In this document: piece by piece, positions 29,950 to 37,178 of the stretch
Numbering within the stretch: the first letter of the stretch is position 1
Layout: each line of letters begins with the position of its first letter
Assembly: GCA_040509495.1 (NCBI GenBank)
Contig: JBEVKW010000350.1
Coordinates: forward strand, 1 to 64,000
DNA: 64,000 nt
Reading direction: 5' to 3'
From: Terrimonas_A sp040509495
Lineage (GTDB): Bacteria; Bacteroidota; Bacteroidia; Chitinophagales; Chitinophagaceae
Program-made: the position numbers and the translations under genes
Notes under the pieces: model-generated
Databases searched by the model: none
What the model saw: only the letters and a program-made list of their open reading frames with translations
What the model was told of the DNA's origin: nothing

Positions 29950-30079
29950 AAGGCCACCTTCCTTGAAGACCGTTAGCTTACCTTATACCTATGTTTGCCA
30001 GTGCGGATGCGAAAGACCTAAACCATGGAATATAGGTGGCAGGTATCGGTGTCCCAATTGCAAACGCGAGATAACATAA
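29927..30079 (+). CDS. Small zinc-ribbon protein (50 aa)
   Basis: ATG 29927 to TAA 30079. The peptide has a basic Pro-containing start and a compact ribbon YVCQCGCERP plus YRCPNCKREI, two CxC/CxxC pairs. Probably a metal-stabilised nucleic-acid-binding mini-protein. Confidence 0.6.
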   Translation: MKERKTSKRPPSLKTVSLPYTYVCQCGCERPKPWNIGGRYRCPNCKREIT

Positions 30080-30086
30080 CAAACTT

Positions 30087-30335
30087 ATGAGCGATACATC
30101 ACAATCTCTTAAAAGCGCGGCGGAGTTCGCATTGCGTTATGGCGTCAAAGACATAAACAAAGCTATCAGAGAGCATTTCCCTAAAGATCATCCCTATCAA
30201 AACTATCGCCAATCGCGGACCGAATTCCAACCATGCTTTATATGTAGTGGAAAGAAAGTCGATGTGTTTGAATCCGGTCGTCCTTGCCGCAACTGTCATG
30301 GAGTTGGTGGGCGCTATGTTATTGTAACAAACTAA
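30087..30335 (+). CDS. Small zinc-motif protein (82 aa)
   Basis: The C-terminal half has PCFICSGKKVDVFESG and PCRNCHGVGG, a DnaJ-like zinc arrangement. The N-terminal half is helical (ALRYGVKDINKAIREHFP). Function unknown. Confidence 0.7.
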   Translation: MSDTSQSLKSAAEFALRYGVKDINKAIREHFPKDHPYQNYRQSRTEFQPCFICSGKKVDVFESGRPCRNCHGVGGRYVIVTN

Positions 30336-30339
30336 TTAT

Positions 30340-30921
30340 ATGAAACTACCCATCATTATCACTAAATCGGAACGTGAAACTTGCGGAAGATATGAAGCGC
30401 ATGTGGACACTGTAAGTTTAACAGATACGCTCATCGCGTTATATGCTAAGATAACAGAGCATATGGAAGAAGGAGACAACCAATTAACATTGGATTTTGA
30501 TTCTGACGTGGCATTGTTCATGCTTGAGCGCTTGAACGCAAGAGGGTTTACCTATTCAGGTATAACAGACGGTAGCAATCCCAAAAGCAGGATAACTATT
30601 CACCTTCCTAAGAAAGAAGAGCTTACTTTCCGTCTAACTGCCGTTGAAGGGGTTAAGATGCGTTTTATGCAGGCTAACGATTGGGAACGTCAGCGGGCGG
30701 AACCATTACGGGCTTTATACCATAAGATTGCAGCACGCATGTTAGATATTCATGCGCCGCAGAATGTTCTTTTGTTATCTACAGGAGATGAAAAAATGGA
30801 TAGAGAAATACTTCGTATCTTAGCCGAAGATGAATATGATTTAGATTTTCATCCGGGTGATGCATGTTGGACAGTCTCATGGAAAACTGCCGCTGACTAT
30901 GTAACAAAGTTGATAGGCTGA
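30340..30921 (+). CDS. Paralogous small-protein family member F, two domains (193 aa)
   Basis: Two copies of the shared arrangement occur in one protein: LIALYAKITEHMEEGDNQLT with LFMLERLNARGFTYSGITDG, and LRALYHKIAARMLDIHAPQN with EILRILAEDEYDLDFHPGDA. This makes the repeat nature of the family clear. The start context is AACTAATTATATG. Confidence 0.7.
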   Translation: MKLPIIITKSERETCGRYEAHVDTVSLTDTLIALYAKITEHMEEGDNQLTLDFDSDVALFMLERLNARGFTYSGITDGSNPKSRITIHLPKKEELTFRLTAVEGVKMRFMQANDWERQRAEPLRALYHKIAARMLDIHAPQNVLLLSTGDEKMDREILRILAEDEYDLDFHPGDACWTVSWKTAADYVTKLIG

Positions 30922-30924
30922 TTT

Positions 30925-30935
30925 GCAACAGTTGC
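30925..30935. repeat. Palindrome copy 25
   Basis: A-centred intergenic copy three bases after the stop at 30921. Confidence 0.95.
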
Positions 30936-30948
30936 AAGAATCCATTTT

Positions 30949-31254
30949 ATGAAATACGTAGTTTTTAAACATGACGCCACGGATCAACTGATGCCTGTCA
31001 TCTTTCCGGAGCATATAACACACGCTGACGTTACGATAGAAGGAGCGCTGCCGGTCTCCGCCGGATTTGTATATGTAGATTCCCGCCGGAGAGTAACCAT
31101 ACCTAGCAACATAAAAGCCACGTCCCTTGATTTAGGGCCGAAAGATATTGATACTAACCTAATTCGTGATACCCTGAACAATTCAGGGATTTATGCTTTC
31201 AGCGCCGACCCTAACGTCCAAGCAATCTACAACAATATCATTTCCAAGGCATAG
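30949..31254 (+). CDS. Hypothetical protein (101 aa)
   Basis: A beta-rich small protein (KYVVFKHDATDQLMPVIFPE, TIEGALPVSAGFVYVDSRR). No family is recognised. Confidence 0.7.
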   Translation: MKYVVFKHDATDQLMPVIFPEHITHADVTIEGALPVSAGFVYVDSRRRVTIPSNIKATSLDLGPKDIDTNLIRDTLNNSGIYAFSADPNVQAIYNNIISKA

Positions 31255-31272
31255 AGTTTGCAAATAACACAT

Positions 31273-31752
31273 ATGAATAATCCAGCTGAAATAATTGGAG
31301 TTATGACGCAACAAACTACATATAGTGAATTGTCAGAAGAGCAAAAACAGGAACTCGCTGAACAGATCAAAGCCGACGGTGACGTTACCGCAAAGCCTCA
31401 TGGCCCTATAGGCGATGTTGTTAGGTCTAAAGAATATACGCCTAAAGGAGTTTTGTGGCATTTCGACTGTCATGGATCTAGTCTAGCTCTAGGTAGTAGT
31501 CCAGATCCTAGCGCTATACCCGAATCAATGCGTAGCATAAAAGATGTCGATTCTTTCCGGAACGCCAATGCTAGGCATTTCTGGCCTAATCCGGAAGGGC
31601 CGCCTAACTACTGGTGGGCGACTCCGTTTTACATGGGGCCGTGGATGGGCACCGACATCCCGTCCTTGCTGGTTTCTATGAATAGGACTGCCGCGCAAGA
31701 ACTTCAGGAATCAAATCCTAATATTTACCGCATGATTCAAACCCTCAAATAA
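31273..31752 (+). CDS. Hypothetical protein (159 aa)
   Basis: The start is ATG 31273 in the context AACACATATG. The N-terminal part is acidic and helical. The C-terminal part is rich in Trp, Pro and Gly (FWPNPEGPPNYWWATPFYMG). No family is recognised. Confidence 0.65.
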   Translation: MNNPAEIIGVMTQQTTYSELSEEQKQELAEQIKADGDVTAKPHGPIGDVVRSKEYTPKGVLWHFDCHGSSLALGSSPDPSAIPESMRSIKDVDSFRNANARHFWPNPEGPPNYWWATPFYMGPWMGTDIPSLLVSMNRTAAQELQESNPNIYRMIQTLK

Positions 31753-31759
31753 TACACAT

Positions 31760-32470
31760 ATGACACACGAAGAAATTAAGCACGCTTTGATAGGAATTAT
31801 CTACGAAAGGCTTTGCAGAAAAGCTTTTTTGACTGGCAATTTTTGTGAGGAAATAACCGCAGAGCTTGTTAGTAAAGGAATGTCTCCGGATCAACTTGAT
31901 GTAAGTAGAATTGACTATGATGTGCATTTTTCTACACGGCGGCTTTATGTGTATGTTCAAGTTCAGGAAAATCCTCAAATGTTAGATAGCATATCTAAAA
32001 GTTTTGATGAACTGGAAATGCTTAGGACTCTATCAATCACTGTTGAACACACAACCCCGGCACTTGAGTTAGTAAGGGCAGAGCGCGAAAAGCAGTTTGC
32101 TATGGGTAGGCATACGATGTTTGATGTATCTCGTAATAGAGAAGGCCAGTTATCGTCCGCCGGAGCACAATATGCCATAGCGTGCAATGAATTGCGACGT
32201 ATGCGTGCTGAAAACTTGGTTAGCGATTCGACTAAGCTAATGGTGCTACAAGATTTGCCTAAAAGAACGGACTCACTATGCCCTATCGATTGGTGGCCGG
32301 AATGGTGGAAGCCTTCACTTGATAGGAAAGAAATGCTAACTAAGGCGGTTGCTTTGTTGATTGCAGAGCTTGACCGCGAAATTGCTTTGGAGAAAGGTCC
32401 TCCTGTCACTTTTACAGCGTCAATTGATAAGGAAGCTCTACGTAAAACTTATCCTGACTTGGAAGTTTAA
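31760..32470 (+). CDS. Hypothetical protein with a common phage C-terminal domain (236 aa)
   Basis: The C-terminal 140 residues follow a pattern frequent in phage proteins: RAEREKQFAMGRHTMFD, a run with SSAGAQYAIACNELR, then IDWWPEWWKPSLDRKEML and LLIAELDREIALEKG. The function of that domain is not known to me. The N-terminal part (LSKGMSP-type helix, then YDVHFSTRRLYVYVQVQ) loosely resembles the paralogous family of this region. Confidence 0.65.
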   Translation: MTHEEIKHALIGIIYERLCRKAFLTGNFCEEITAELVSKGMSPDQLDVSRIDYDVHFSTRRLYVYVQVQENPQMLDSISKSFDELEMLRTLSITVEHTTPALELVRAEREKQFAMGRHTMFDVSRNREGQLSSAGAQYAIACNELRRMRAENLVSDSTKLMVLQDLPKRTDSLCPIDWWPEWWKPSLDRKEMLTKAVALLIAELDREIALEKGPPVTFTASIDKEALRKTYPDLEV

Positions 32471-32479
32471 AAGAAAAGT

Positions 32480-32722
32480 ATGCAAACACTGCTGACGATA
32501 CACAAATGGTTGTTATTTTATTCAACTTTTTGGGTAGCTCCTGCCTTGATTTGTATTGGCGTTCTTGAGAGCTATGTGAAGACGGGGCGGTTCAGGACGA
32601 TAGCTCTATGCATATGTTTTCTAGTCGTCATTACCTTTGTTGTAAATCTAGGTATATGGGCAATTCGTGATGAAATAAGGTGGAATGAAAAGAATGGTGT
32701 TAAATGGCAAAACATTCAGTAG
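32480..32722 (+). CDS. Two-segment membrane protein (80 aa)
   Basis: Segments LLFYSTFWVAPALICIGVL and ALCICFLVVITFVVNLGIW are joined by a short basic loop. Function unknown. Confidence 0.7.
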   Translation: MQTLLTIHKWLLFYSTFWVAPALICIGVLESYVKTGRFRTIALCICFLVVITFVVNLGIWAIRDEIRWNEKNGVKWQNIQ

Positions 32723-32727
32723 AAATT

Positions 32728-32738
32728 GCAACAGTTGC
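32728..32738. repeat. Palindrome copy 26
   Basis: A-centred intergenic copy between 32722 and ATG 32747. Confidence 0.95.
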
Positions 32739-32746
32739 AAAACAAT

Positions 32747-32887
32747 ATGAAAAAGATAAAGTATAAAACTACGTGCGCTTACTGCTGGAAAGAGATAGAA
32801 CTAGACGAACCGCCTGAAAAGACTTGCAGCTATGGTTGCAGAGAGTGCTTAGCCAGAATGATGCGAATGATAGACTTAACCAGATAA
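32747..32887 (+). CDS. Small zinc-motif protein (46 aa)
   Basis: ATG 32747 to TAA 32887. CAYCWKEIE and CSYGCREC supply four to five Cys in a treble-clef-like spacing. It lies directly after a palindrome and four bases before the next gene. Confidence 0.6.
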   Translation: MKKIKYKTTCAYCWKEIELDEPPEKTCSYGCRECLARMMRMIDLTR

Positions 32888-32891
32888 TCGT

Positions 32892-33365
32892 ATGATGCGA
32901 AAAACTACAATCGAAAAGCACGGAAAGTGGATATACGGATACATTGTTAGACATTTACAGAAAGAACAAGACATTCCGCATCTAACGTCCTTAATTATCC
33001 GGCTGCCGCGTAACCTGCTTGAGTTAGAGCTTGATGCCATAATCAAGTATGCAATGGACCATTTAGGCGCGGAGCAAGCCAACCCAAAATATATAGGAAA
33101 AGCACGGGAAGCCCTAACACTCAAACGGCATATCATTCTTGTTCAACTCGAATGGCTTCAACACCTTTATTTGCTAGAGCGAGGTAAAGGCGCTTTTCCT
33201 AAAGATGCTTACAGCGCTGCCCGCGATTTAATATATAAATCAGAAGATAATAAAAAATTCGCCAACATTGTATGCAATCCAGTGAGCTACACGGTTAAAC
33301 TTATAGAAGTGCTTAAACGATTAGAGCAGAGTGCAACAAAAACGTCACAAATAACAACAATATGA
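32892..33365 (+). CDS. Paralogous helical protein, type 3 member A (157 aa)
   Basis: All-helical. It shares IVRHLQKEQDIP near the start and IVCNPVSYTVKLIEV near the end with the 34196 product (IVRELTRGKPIP, MIFDPVSYFVGDF). It overlaps the next gene by four bases. Function unknown. Confidence 0.7.
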   Translation: MMRKTTIEKHGKWIYGYIVRHLQKEQDIPHLTSLIIRLPRNLLELELDAIIKYAMDHLGAEQANPKYIGKAREALTLKRHIILVQLEWLQHLYLLERGKGAFPKDAYSAARDLIYKSEDNKKFANIVCNPVSYTVKLIEVLKRLEQSATKTSQITTI

Positions 33366-33556
33366 TAAACACAATTACTAACCTACTCGTTCTCGCGGTG
33401 CTGTCCTTCCTTGTTACGGAAATTTATATGCTTTATGTTAGAAATTCAAATAGCCGAATGAAAGAAGGAACTGAAAAGCTTTGCGGAGTATTCCTCTTAG
33501 CTATCATTATCGCGTTACTAGCTAATCTTTATTCGTTGTATAAACAAATATTCTAA
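33362..33556 (+). CDS. Two-segment membrane protein (64 aa)
   Basis: Segments LLVLAVLSFLVTEIYMLYV and LCGVFLLAIIIALLANLY. Start by ATGA overlap with the upstream gene. Function unknown. Confidence 0.65.
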   Translation: MINTITNLLVLAVLSFLVTEIYMLYVRNSNSRMKEGTEKLCGVFLLAIIIALLANLYSLYKQIF

Positions 33557-33557
33557 C

Positions 33558-33779
33558 ATGAATGCTGAAGAATTTCAAAACGCTGTCACTGAAGAATTGA
33601 ATAAAATCAAAAGTCGTCCGCCTATGGTAGGGCAATATGAACACGCTATCAGAGAAGTGGCGGAGAAGACAAGTAACCAAACATTGGGATTCCTAGCAAA
33701 AAACTACATACCGCAAATCAAATACATAGAGGAAACCGATAGATTTGAATATAGTTTAATCCCTAAAAAATCAATTTAA
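33558..33779 (+). CDS. Hypothetical small protein (73 aa)
   Basis: Helical and acidic N-terminus (MNAEEFQNAVTEELNKIK), soluble. No family is recognised. Confidence 0.65.
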   Translation: MNAEEFQNAVTEELNKIKSRPPMVGQYEHAIREVAEKTSNQTLGFLAKNYIPQIKYIEETDRFEYSLIPKKSI

Positions 33780-33784
33780 TCGTT

Positions 33785-33973
33785 ATGAGTCCTATAATGC
33801 AAAAAATGTGGCTGACAAATCATGTGTTTTGGTTTGTGCCAGCTATGGTGATACTAGCCGCAGTGATTCTTAGTCTTATATTCGGACCGATACCTAGAGG
33901 TAAGGAACCGGATAAATATCAGTTCAAATGTCCTCACTGCAACCGCGCTATCAACATTGCCATAACCCGATGA
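33785..33973 (+). CDS. Membrane-anchored zinc-knuckle protein (62 aa)
   Basis: One membrane segment (VFWFVPAMVILAAVILSLIF) is followed by a short linker and a C-terminal YQFKCPHCNRAINIAI with one CxxC. It overlaps the next gene by four bases. Confidence 0.65.
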   Translation: MSPIMQKMWLTNHVFWFVPAMVILAAVILSLIFGPIPRGKEPDKYQFKCPHCNRAINIAITR

Positions 33974-34188
33974 ACGTTCTAACCAGAGAGCAAATCGAAG
34001 CGGAAACGGCAGCTGTCCTTAAACCGTTTGAAGGCAAGGTTATTACTCCTGAGTTAAGGGAGGAAATTCTTGTCGCTGTTCAGAGTCTAATCAATAAGCA
34101 TGACCCCGGCCCGGCCATCGAAGAGACTTTGGAAGGGTTCAAGACAGATTTGCAACTGTTGCGAAAAGCACAAAGCCGGTTACTGTAA
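33970..34188 (+). CDS. Hypothetical helical protein (72 aa)
   Basis: Start at ATG 33970 by ATGA overlap. Amphipathic helices (REQIEAETAAVLKPFEGK, LREEILVAVQSLINKH). The palindrome encodes DLQLLRK near the end. Function unknown. Confidence 0.65.
   Translation: MNVLTREQIEAETAAVLKPFEGKVITPELREEILVAVQSLINKHDPGPAIEETLEGFKTDLQLLRKAQSRLL
34152..34162. repeat. Palindrome copy 27
   Basis: T-centred copy 26 bases before the stop of the 33970 gene, read as LQLLRK. Confidence 0.95.
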
Positions 34189-34195
34189 CCTCACT

Positions 34196-34639
34196 ATGAG
34201 CAAGAAAGAGCAAGAACGCCGAACAAGGCAAGACGCAAAGCGACTCTACGAACATATCGTTAGAGAACTTACAAGAGGGAAGCCCATACCGCGATTCCTA
34301 AAGCTTCCCATCATTCCGGTCTTGAGCGCGACTGACCAGCGTAATGCGATAGCCCGCCTTATGCTGTTGATTACGCTTAAACTGGATTCGCCTAACGTTT
34401 GCGTTTCCCGATTGAAGAATCGGACTCTTCAGCAACAATACATCAAAGCGTGTTTACGTTATTTCCAATCACTTTATACGCTTTCCCGAAATCAAGATTG
34501 TATTGAAGCATACGATGATGCGGCAATCCATTCCAATGAGGTTCAGCTAGCAAAGTTTCACAAAATGATCTTTGATCCGGTCTCTTACTTCGTAGGAGAT
34601 TTCAACGAAAAGAATTTCGCAACTGTTGCAAAATCATGA
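34196..34639 (+). CDS. Paralogous helical protein, type 3 member B (147 aa)
   Basis: The start is ATG 34196 (MSKKEQERRTRQDAKRLYEH). Related to the 32892 product through the IVREL..G..IP and PVSY segments. The C-terminus ends FATVAKS, encoded by the palindrome at 34619. It overlaps the next gene by four bases. Confidence 0.7.
   Translation: MSKKEQERRTRQDAKRLYEHIVRELTRGKPIPRFLKLPIIPVLSATDQRNAIARLMLLITLKLDSPNVCVSRLKNRTLQQQYIKACLRYFQSLYTLSRNQDCIEAYDDAAIHSNEVQLAKFHKMIFDPVSYFVGDFNEKNFATVAKS
34619..34629. repeat. Palindrome copy 28
   Basis: T-centred copy at the 3' end of the 34196 gene, seven bases before the next ATG. Confidence 0.95.
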
Positions 34640-35136
34640 AAGAACGAAAGAAAAAAATCAGTATTGTTGGCATTGAAATGCTTGCTTCGCGTATAGCTAG
34701 AAAGCTGTTTTCTATACAAATCCGGCATTTCAAGCTATCCGAAAACAAATCAGGGCTTGCATTTAATGAGTTGATGGTAGCCTATCAATGCGAAGAAGTA
34801 ATTGAGATGGCTCCGGAAGACTGGAAAGAATGTCGAATGGAGTTACACATATATACGGCATTGGTAGAGTTATACACCGATGCTTGGAATCGGTATGTTA
34901 TACTTCCAATGTGGGATAAAGGAAAGCTCCCTATATGGCGAGCGGCTATGGTTACTTTCATGATGGCGGAGGTTACAGTTTCAGCCGCCCTTTCGGAACA
35001 ACTAAGCACTGGCGCACTAACTGTTGAAGATTTTCTCAAACGCGTTAAGCGCGTTGTCGGTTCCGCCACGGAACAGATTCATAATCATTGGTTTAGGTCT
35101 AACGAGACCTTGAAGCTGAGTTTGACAGAGCTTTAA
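34636..35136 (+). CDS. Paralogous helical protein, type 2 member B (166 aa)
   Basis: All-helical with MWDKGKLPIWRAAMVTFMMA, matching the 24534 product. So type 2 and type 3 relatives occur side by side here. It is the last gene before the small-RNA region. Confidence 0.7.
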   Translation: MKERKKKISIVGIEMLASRIARKLFSIQIRHFKLSENKSGLAFNELMVAYQCEEVIEMAPEDWKECRMELHIYTALVELYTDAWNRYVILPMWDKGKLPIWRAAMVTFMMAEVTVSAALSEQLSTGALTVEDFLKRVKRVVGSATEQIHNHWFRSNETLKLSLTEL

Positions 35137-35141
35137 TCTGT

Positions 35142-35169
35142 TTGACACTTTACCCTGTTGTGTTACTAT
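35142..35169 (+). promoter_or_regulatory. Near-consensus promoter for a small RNA
   Basis: TTGACA at 35142-35147 (exact consensus), a 16-bp spacer and TACTAT at 35164-35169. Predicted start of transcription near 35176. Confidence 0.75.
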
Positions 35170-35175
35170 TAGTTG

Positions 35176-35262
35176 CCAACGGGGACCTATCAGCTAGCGC
35201 GGAACAAACAGCTGATAGGCAGGCAGGGCCGCAACGCCGGACAGACGTTGCGGCTCTTTTTT
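35176..35262 (+). ncRNA. Candidate phage small RNA (about 87 nt)
   Basis: The transcript would hold a hairpin CCTATCAGCT/AGCTGATAGG (35186-35195 with 35210-35219) and end in a classic terminator (35228-35262). No convincing ORF exists in the 190-bp gap between 35136 and 35327; an open frame through it starts with TTG inside the -35 box and crosses the terminator. Promoter, two stable stems and terminator within 120 bp make a stand-alone small RNA likely. The target is unknown. Confidence 0.65.
35228..35262 (+). terminator. Rho-independent terminator
   Basis: GCCGCAACG (35228-35236) pairs with CGTTGCGGC (35246-35254), followed by TCTTTTTT. Confidence 0.9.
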
Positions 35263-35302
35263 GTTCATTTGCTTTTGTGAACAGTATGGATAGAGTGGGT
35301 TT

Positions 35303-35313
35303 GCAACAGTTGC
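35303..35313. repeat. Palindrome copy 29
   Basis: A-centred intergenic copy between the small-RNA terminator and ATG 35327. Confidence 0.95.
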
Positions 35314-35326
35314 GAATTGAAAGAGT

Positions 35327-36118
35327 ATGAATTACACCGTATGTCAGGTAAATGTTACAGGAGTTATCACAAGCGTTATAGCCGGTCCGTTCCCGGACAA
35401 GGATTATGCGCTGGCATCAATGGGCTTTGATGAACATAGCTACATACTAGCCGATGAAGAATACTTCGCTTTTTGGCAGCCGGAGTTAGGGAAATGGCAG
35501 CTTTACAACACGGTCCATTCAGAGCCACCAACGGATGCGGTAGAGAACCGCGAAGAATGGAATAAACTTTGGCAGGATTATCATGATACGGCGGAAGACT
35601 TGCCGCTGACTATAACGCTTGTTCCGGGATACGGTAACAAAGCAAAACCCGCCTTAATGGTGGTGGGTGACTACCCTGAAGATTGCGACGGTAAGATGCC
35701 ATTTACAGGGGAACAAGGAGAGATACTTATGCCCGCTCTAGTTAGCGCTGGCTTCCGCAAAAAAGATACGTATCTAACCACTCTGGTTAAGCACGCCAAA
35801 GAGACCAGCAAAACCAAACTGACGGCGGAGGAATTGCGTAGGTTTGTGCCCCTGCTGTTAGCGGAAATAAGCATAGTTCAGCCGCAGGCGGTTATGTTGC
35901 TGGGACTGGATACCGCAAAAGCCGTCCTGAACAAATCCCTCCTTGATACCAAGGTCGCATTTAACACAACATATACTTTTCCTAGCGCTAGAAGCGAAGC
36001 TGTAAGGGCGGCTCGTTTTTATGTAGGGTATAGCCCTAAGTTCATTATTCATGCCGGAGAAAGCCACTGGCTTGTTGATAAGTTTTCCTCACAATTCGCC
36101 GCAACCAAAAGAAAATAG
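35327..36118 (+). CDS. Family 4-like uracil-DNA glycosylase (263 aa)
   Basis: From about residue 95 the sequence follows the family 4 UDG fold: strand and loop ALMVVGDYPEDCDGKMPFTG, helix EILMPALVSAGFRK, strand TYLTTLVKHA, and IVQPQAVMLLGLDTAKAVL. The C-terminal IIHAGESHWL stands where HPS-type motifs are found. The four Fe-S cysteines of typical family 4 members are not evident, and the first motif differs from GEAPG, so activity may be changed. The N-terminal 90 residues are an unrelated extension. Confidence 0.65.
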   Translation: MNYTVCQVNVTGVITSVIAGPFPDKDYALASMGFDEHSYILADEEYFAFWQPELGKWQLYNTVHSEPPTDAVENREEWNKLWQDYHDTAEDLPLTITLVPGYGNKAKPALMVVGDYPEDCDGKMPFTGEQGEILMPALVSAGFRKKDTYLTTLVKHAKETSKTKLTAEELRRFVPLLLAEISIVQPQAVMLLGLDTAKAVLNKSLLDTKVAFNTTYTFPSARSEAVRAARFYVGYSPKFIIHAGESHWLVDKFSSQFAATKRK

Positions 36119-36880
36119 ATGAATATGGCTGGCAGACCTAGAAAACATCCAATAAAACCCAAATCAGATACGTATAAACGTAGGTGTCTAACAGGAGATA
36201 CTTACCATTGGTGGACAGTCGAAGAAAAGTTCATTCCAAGGGCGGTGATTCTTCCTGATGGAAAACACGCAAAGCATAAAATATCCTATTGGTGTAAATG
36301 CGTATGCGGCATAAGAAGAGTGCTAAGAGCGGATGTGTTAAAAAATGGTAGTTCCACTTCTTGCGGATGCCGTTACGGTCATCCCGTCGAAGGTCAAAAA
36401 GTGGCTAGACGCAAGCCTCTAAAGAACGCGGAAGGTAGTTATTTCCGTAGCATGGAAGAACGATTGAATGGTATCGTTAGGCATGGACACACGATACACG
36501 AAAGGCCATCCAAGGAAGATTATGTTAAGTCACCGCTGCCTAGTCTTCCGGACTTAAATCCTAAGCCTATCAAGCCGCCAAAGCCAGTTAAAGTCAAACT
36601 ACCAAAGCCACCGAAAGAACCTAAACCCAAGCCAGTCCGCCCGCCTAGAGAAAAGAAGCCTAGAAAACCCCGCGTTTACCTTAGCAGGGTTGTTCCTCCG
36701 AAGCCGATTGCAACAGTTGCAAAACCCAAACCGGAAGCCGTTCCTAAAGAAACTCTTACCAAAGTGAAATTGATAGCAGCCATGCGTCTAACTTATACAA
36801 AATGGTCCGCCATCGCGGAAGTTACTGGACTGCCGGAGGAAGAGTGTAAACGCCTATTGGACCTTTACCTTAAAAAGTAA
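36119..36880 (+). CDS. Putative DNA-binding protein: zinc domain, Pro/Lys linker, HTH (253 aa)
   Basis: Residues about 1-90 contain YWCKCVCGIRRVLRADVLKN and STSCGCR, the Cys pattern of AP2/HNH-associated phage DNA-binding domains. Residues about 140-205 are an extreme Pro/Lys linker (IKPPKPVKVKLPKPPKEPKP) holding a palindrome. The last 40 residues form a helix-turn-helix candidate (KWSAIAEVTGLPEEECKRLL). No nuclease His-Asn motif is seen. A second candidate for a palindrome-binding or transcription factor. Confidence 0.65.
   Translation: MNMAGRPRKHPIKPKSDTYKRRCLTGDTYHWWTVEEKFIPRAVILPDGKHAKHKISYWCKCVCGIRRVLRADVLKNGSSTSCGCRYGHPVEGQKVARRKPLKNAEGSYFRSMEERLNGIVRHGHTIHERPSKEDYVKSPLPSLPDLNPKPIKPPKPVKVKLPKPPKEPKPKPVRPPREKKPRKPRVYLSRVVPPKPIATVAKPKPEAVPKETLTKVKLIAAMRLTYTKWSAIAEVTGLPEEECKRLLDLYLKK
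36710..36720. repeat. Palindrome copy 30
   Basis: A-centred copy in the Pro/Lys linker of the 36119 gene, read as IATVAK. Confidence 0.95.
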
Positions 36881-36881
36881 C

Positions 36882-37178
36882 ATGAAACTAGCCCTGTCCT
36901 TGTCCAGTCCGTTAGTTAAATCCCTATCTAATAAAGTAACTCAAATCCTGCCGGGAAAGTATAAGCATATAGAAGGACGGCTGTTGGAGACCTTTGCTTT
37001 TACCTTGGTAAATCATCCGAAAGCCGGTCGCTACCGTGGCGTATTTATAGGAGTGAACCGCAAGAATTCATTGTCAGAGTATGATGACGAAAAGAACAAG
37101 ATGATAGTGGCGCTAGCCTTTCTATCTAATCATTGCTCAAAAGTGGAACCAAAACCGAAAGAACAAGAAGATGGCTAA
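36882..37178 (+). CDS. Hypothetical protein (98 aa)
   Basis: Small alpha/beta protein (MKLALSLSSPLVKSLSNKVT, FAFTLVNHPKAGRYRGVFIG). It overlaps the methyltransferase-like gene by eight bases. No family is recognised. Confidence 0.7.
   Translation: MKLALSLSSPLVKSLSNKVTQILPGKYKHIEGRLLETFAFTLVNHPKAGRYRGVFIGVNRKNSLSEYDDEKNKMIVALAFLSNHCSKVEPKPKEQEDG

Noticed and set aside
35142..35330. 62-codon open frame across the small-RNA region
   Set aside because: It begins with TTG inside the -35 box and runs through a strong terminator, so it would not be transcribed as a gene.
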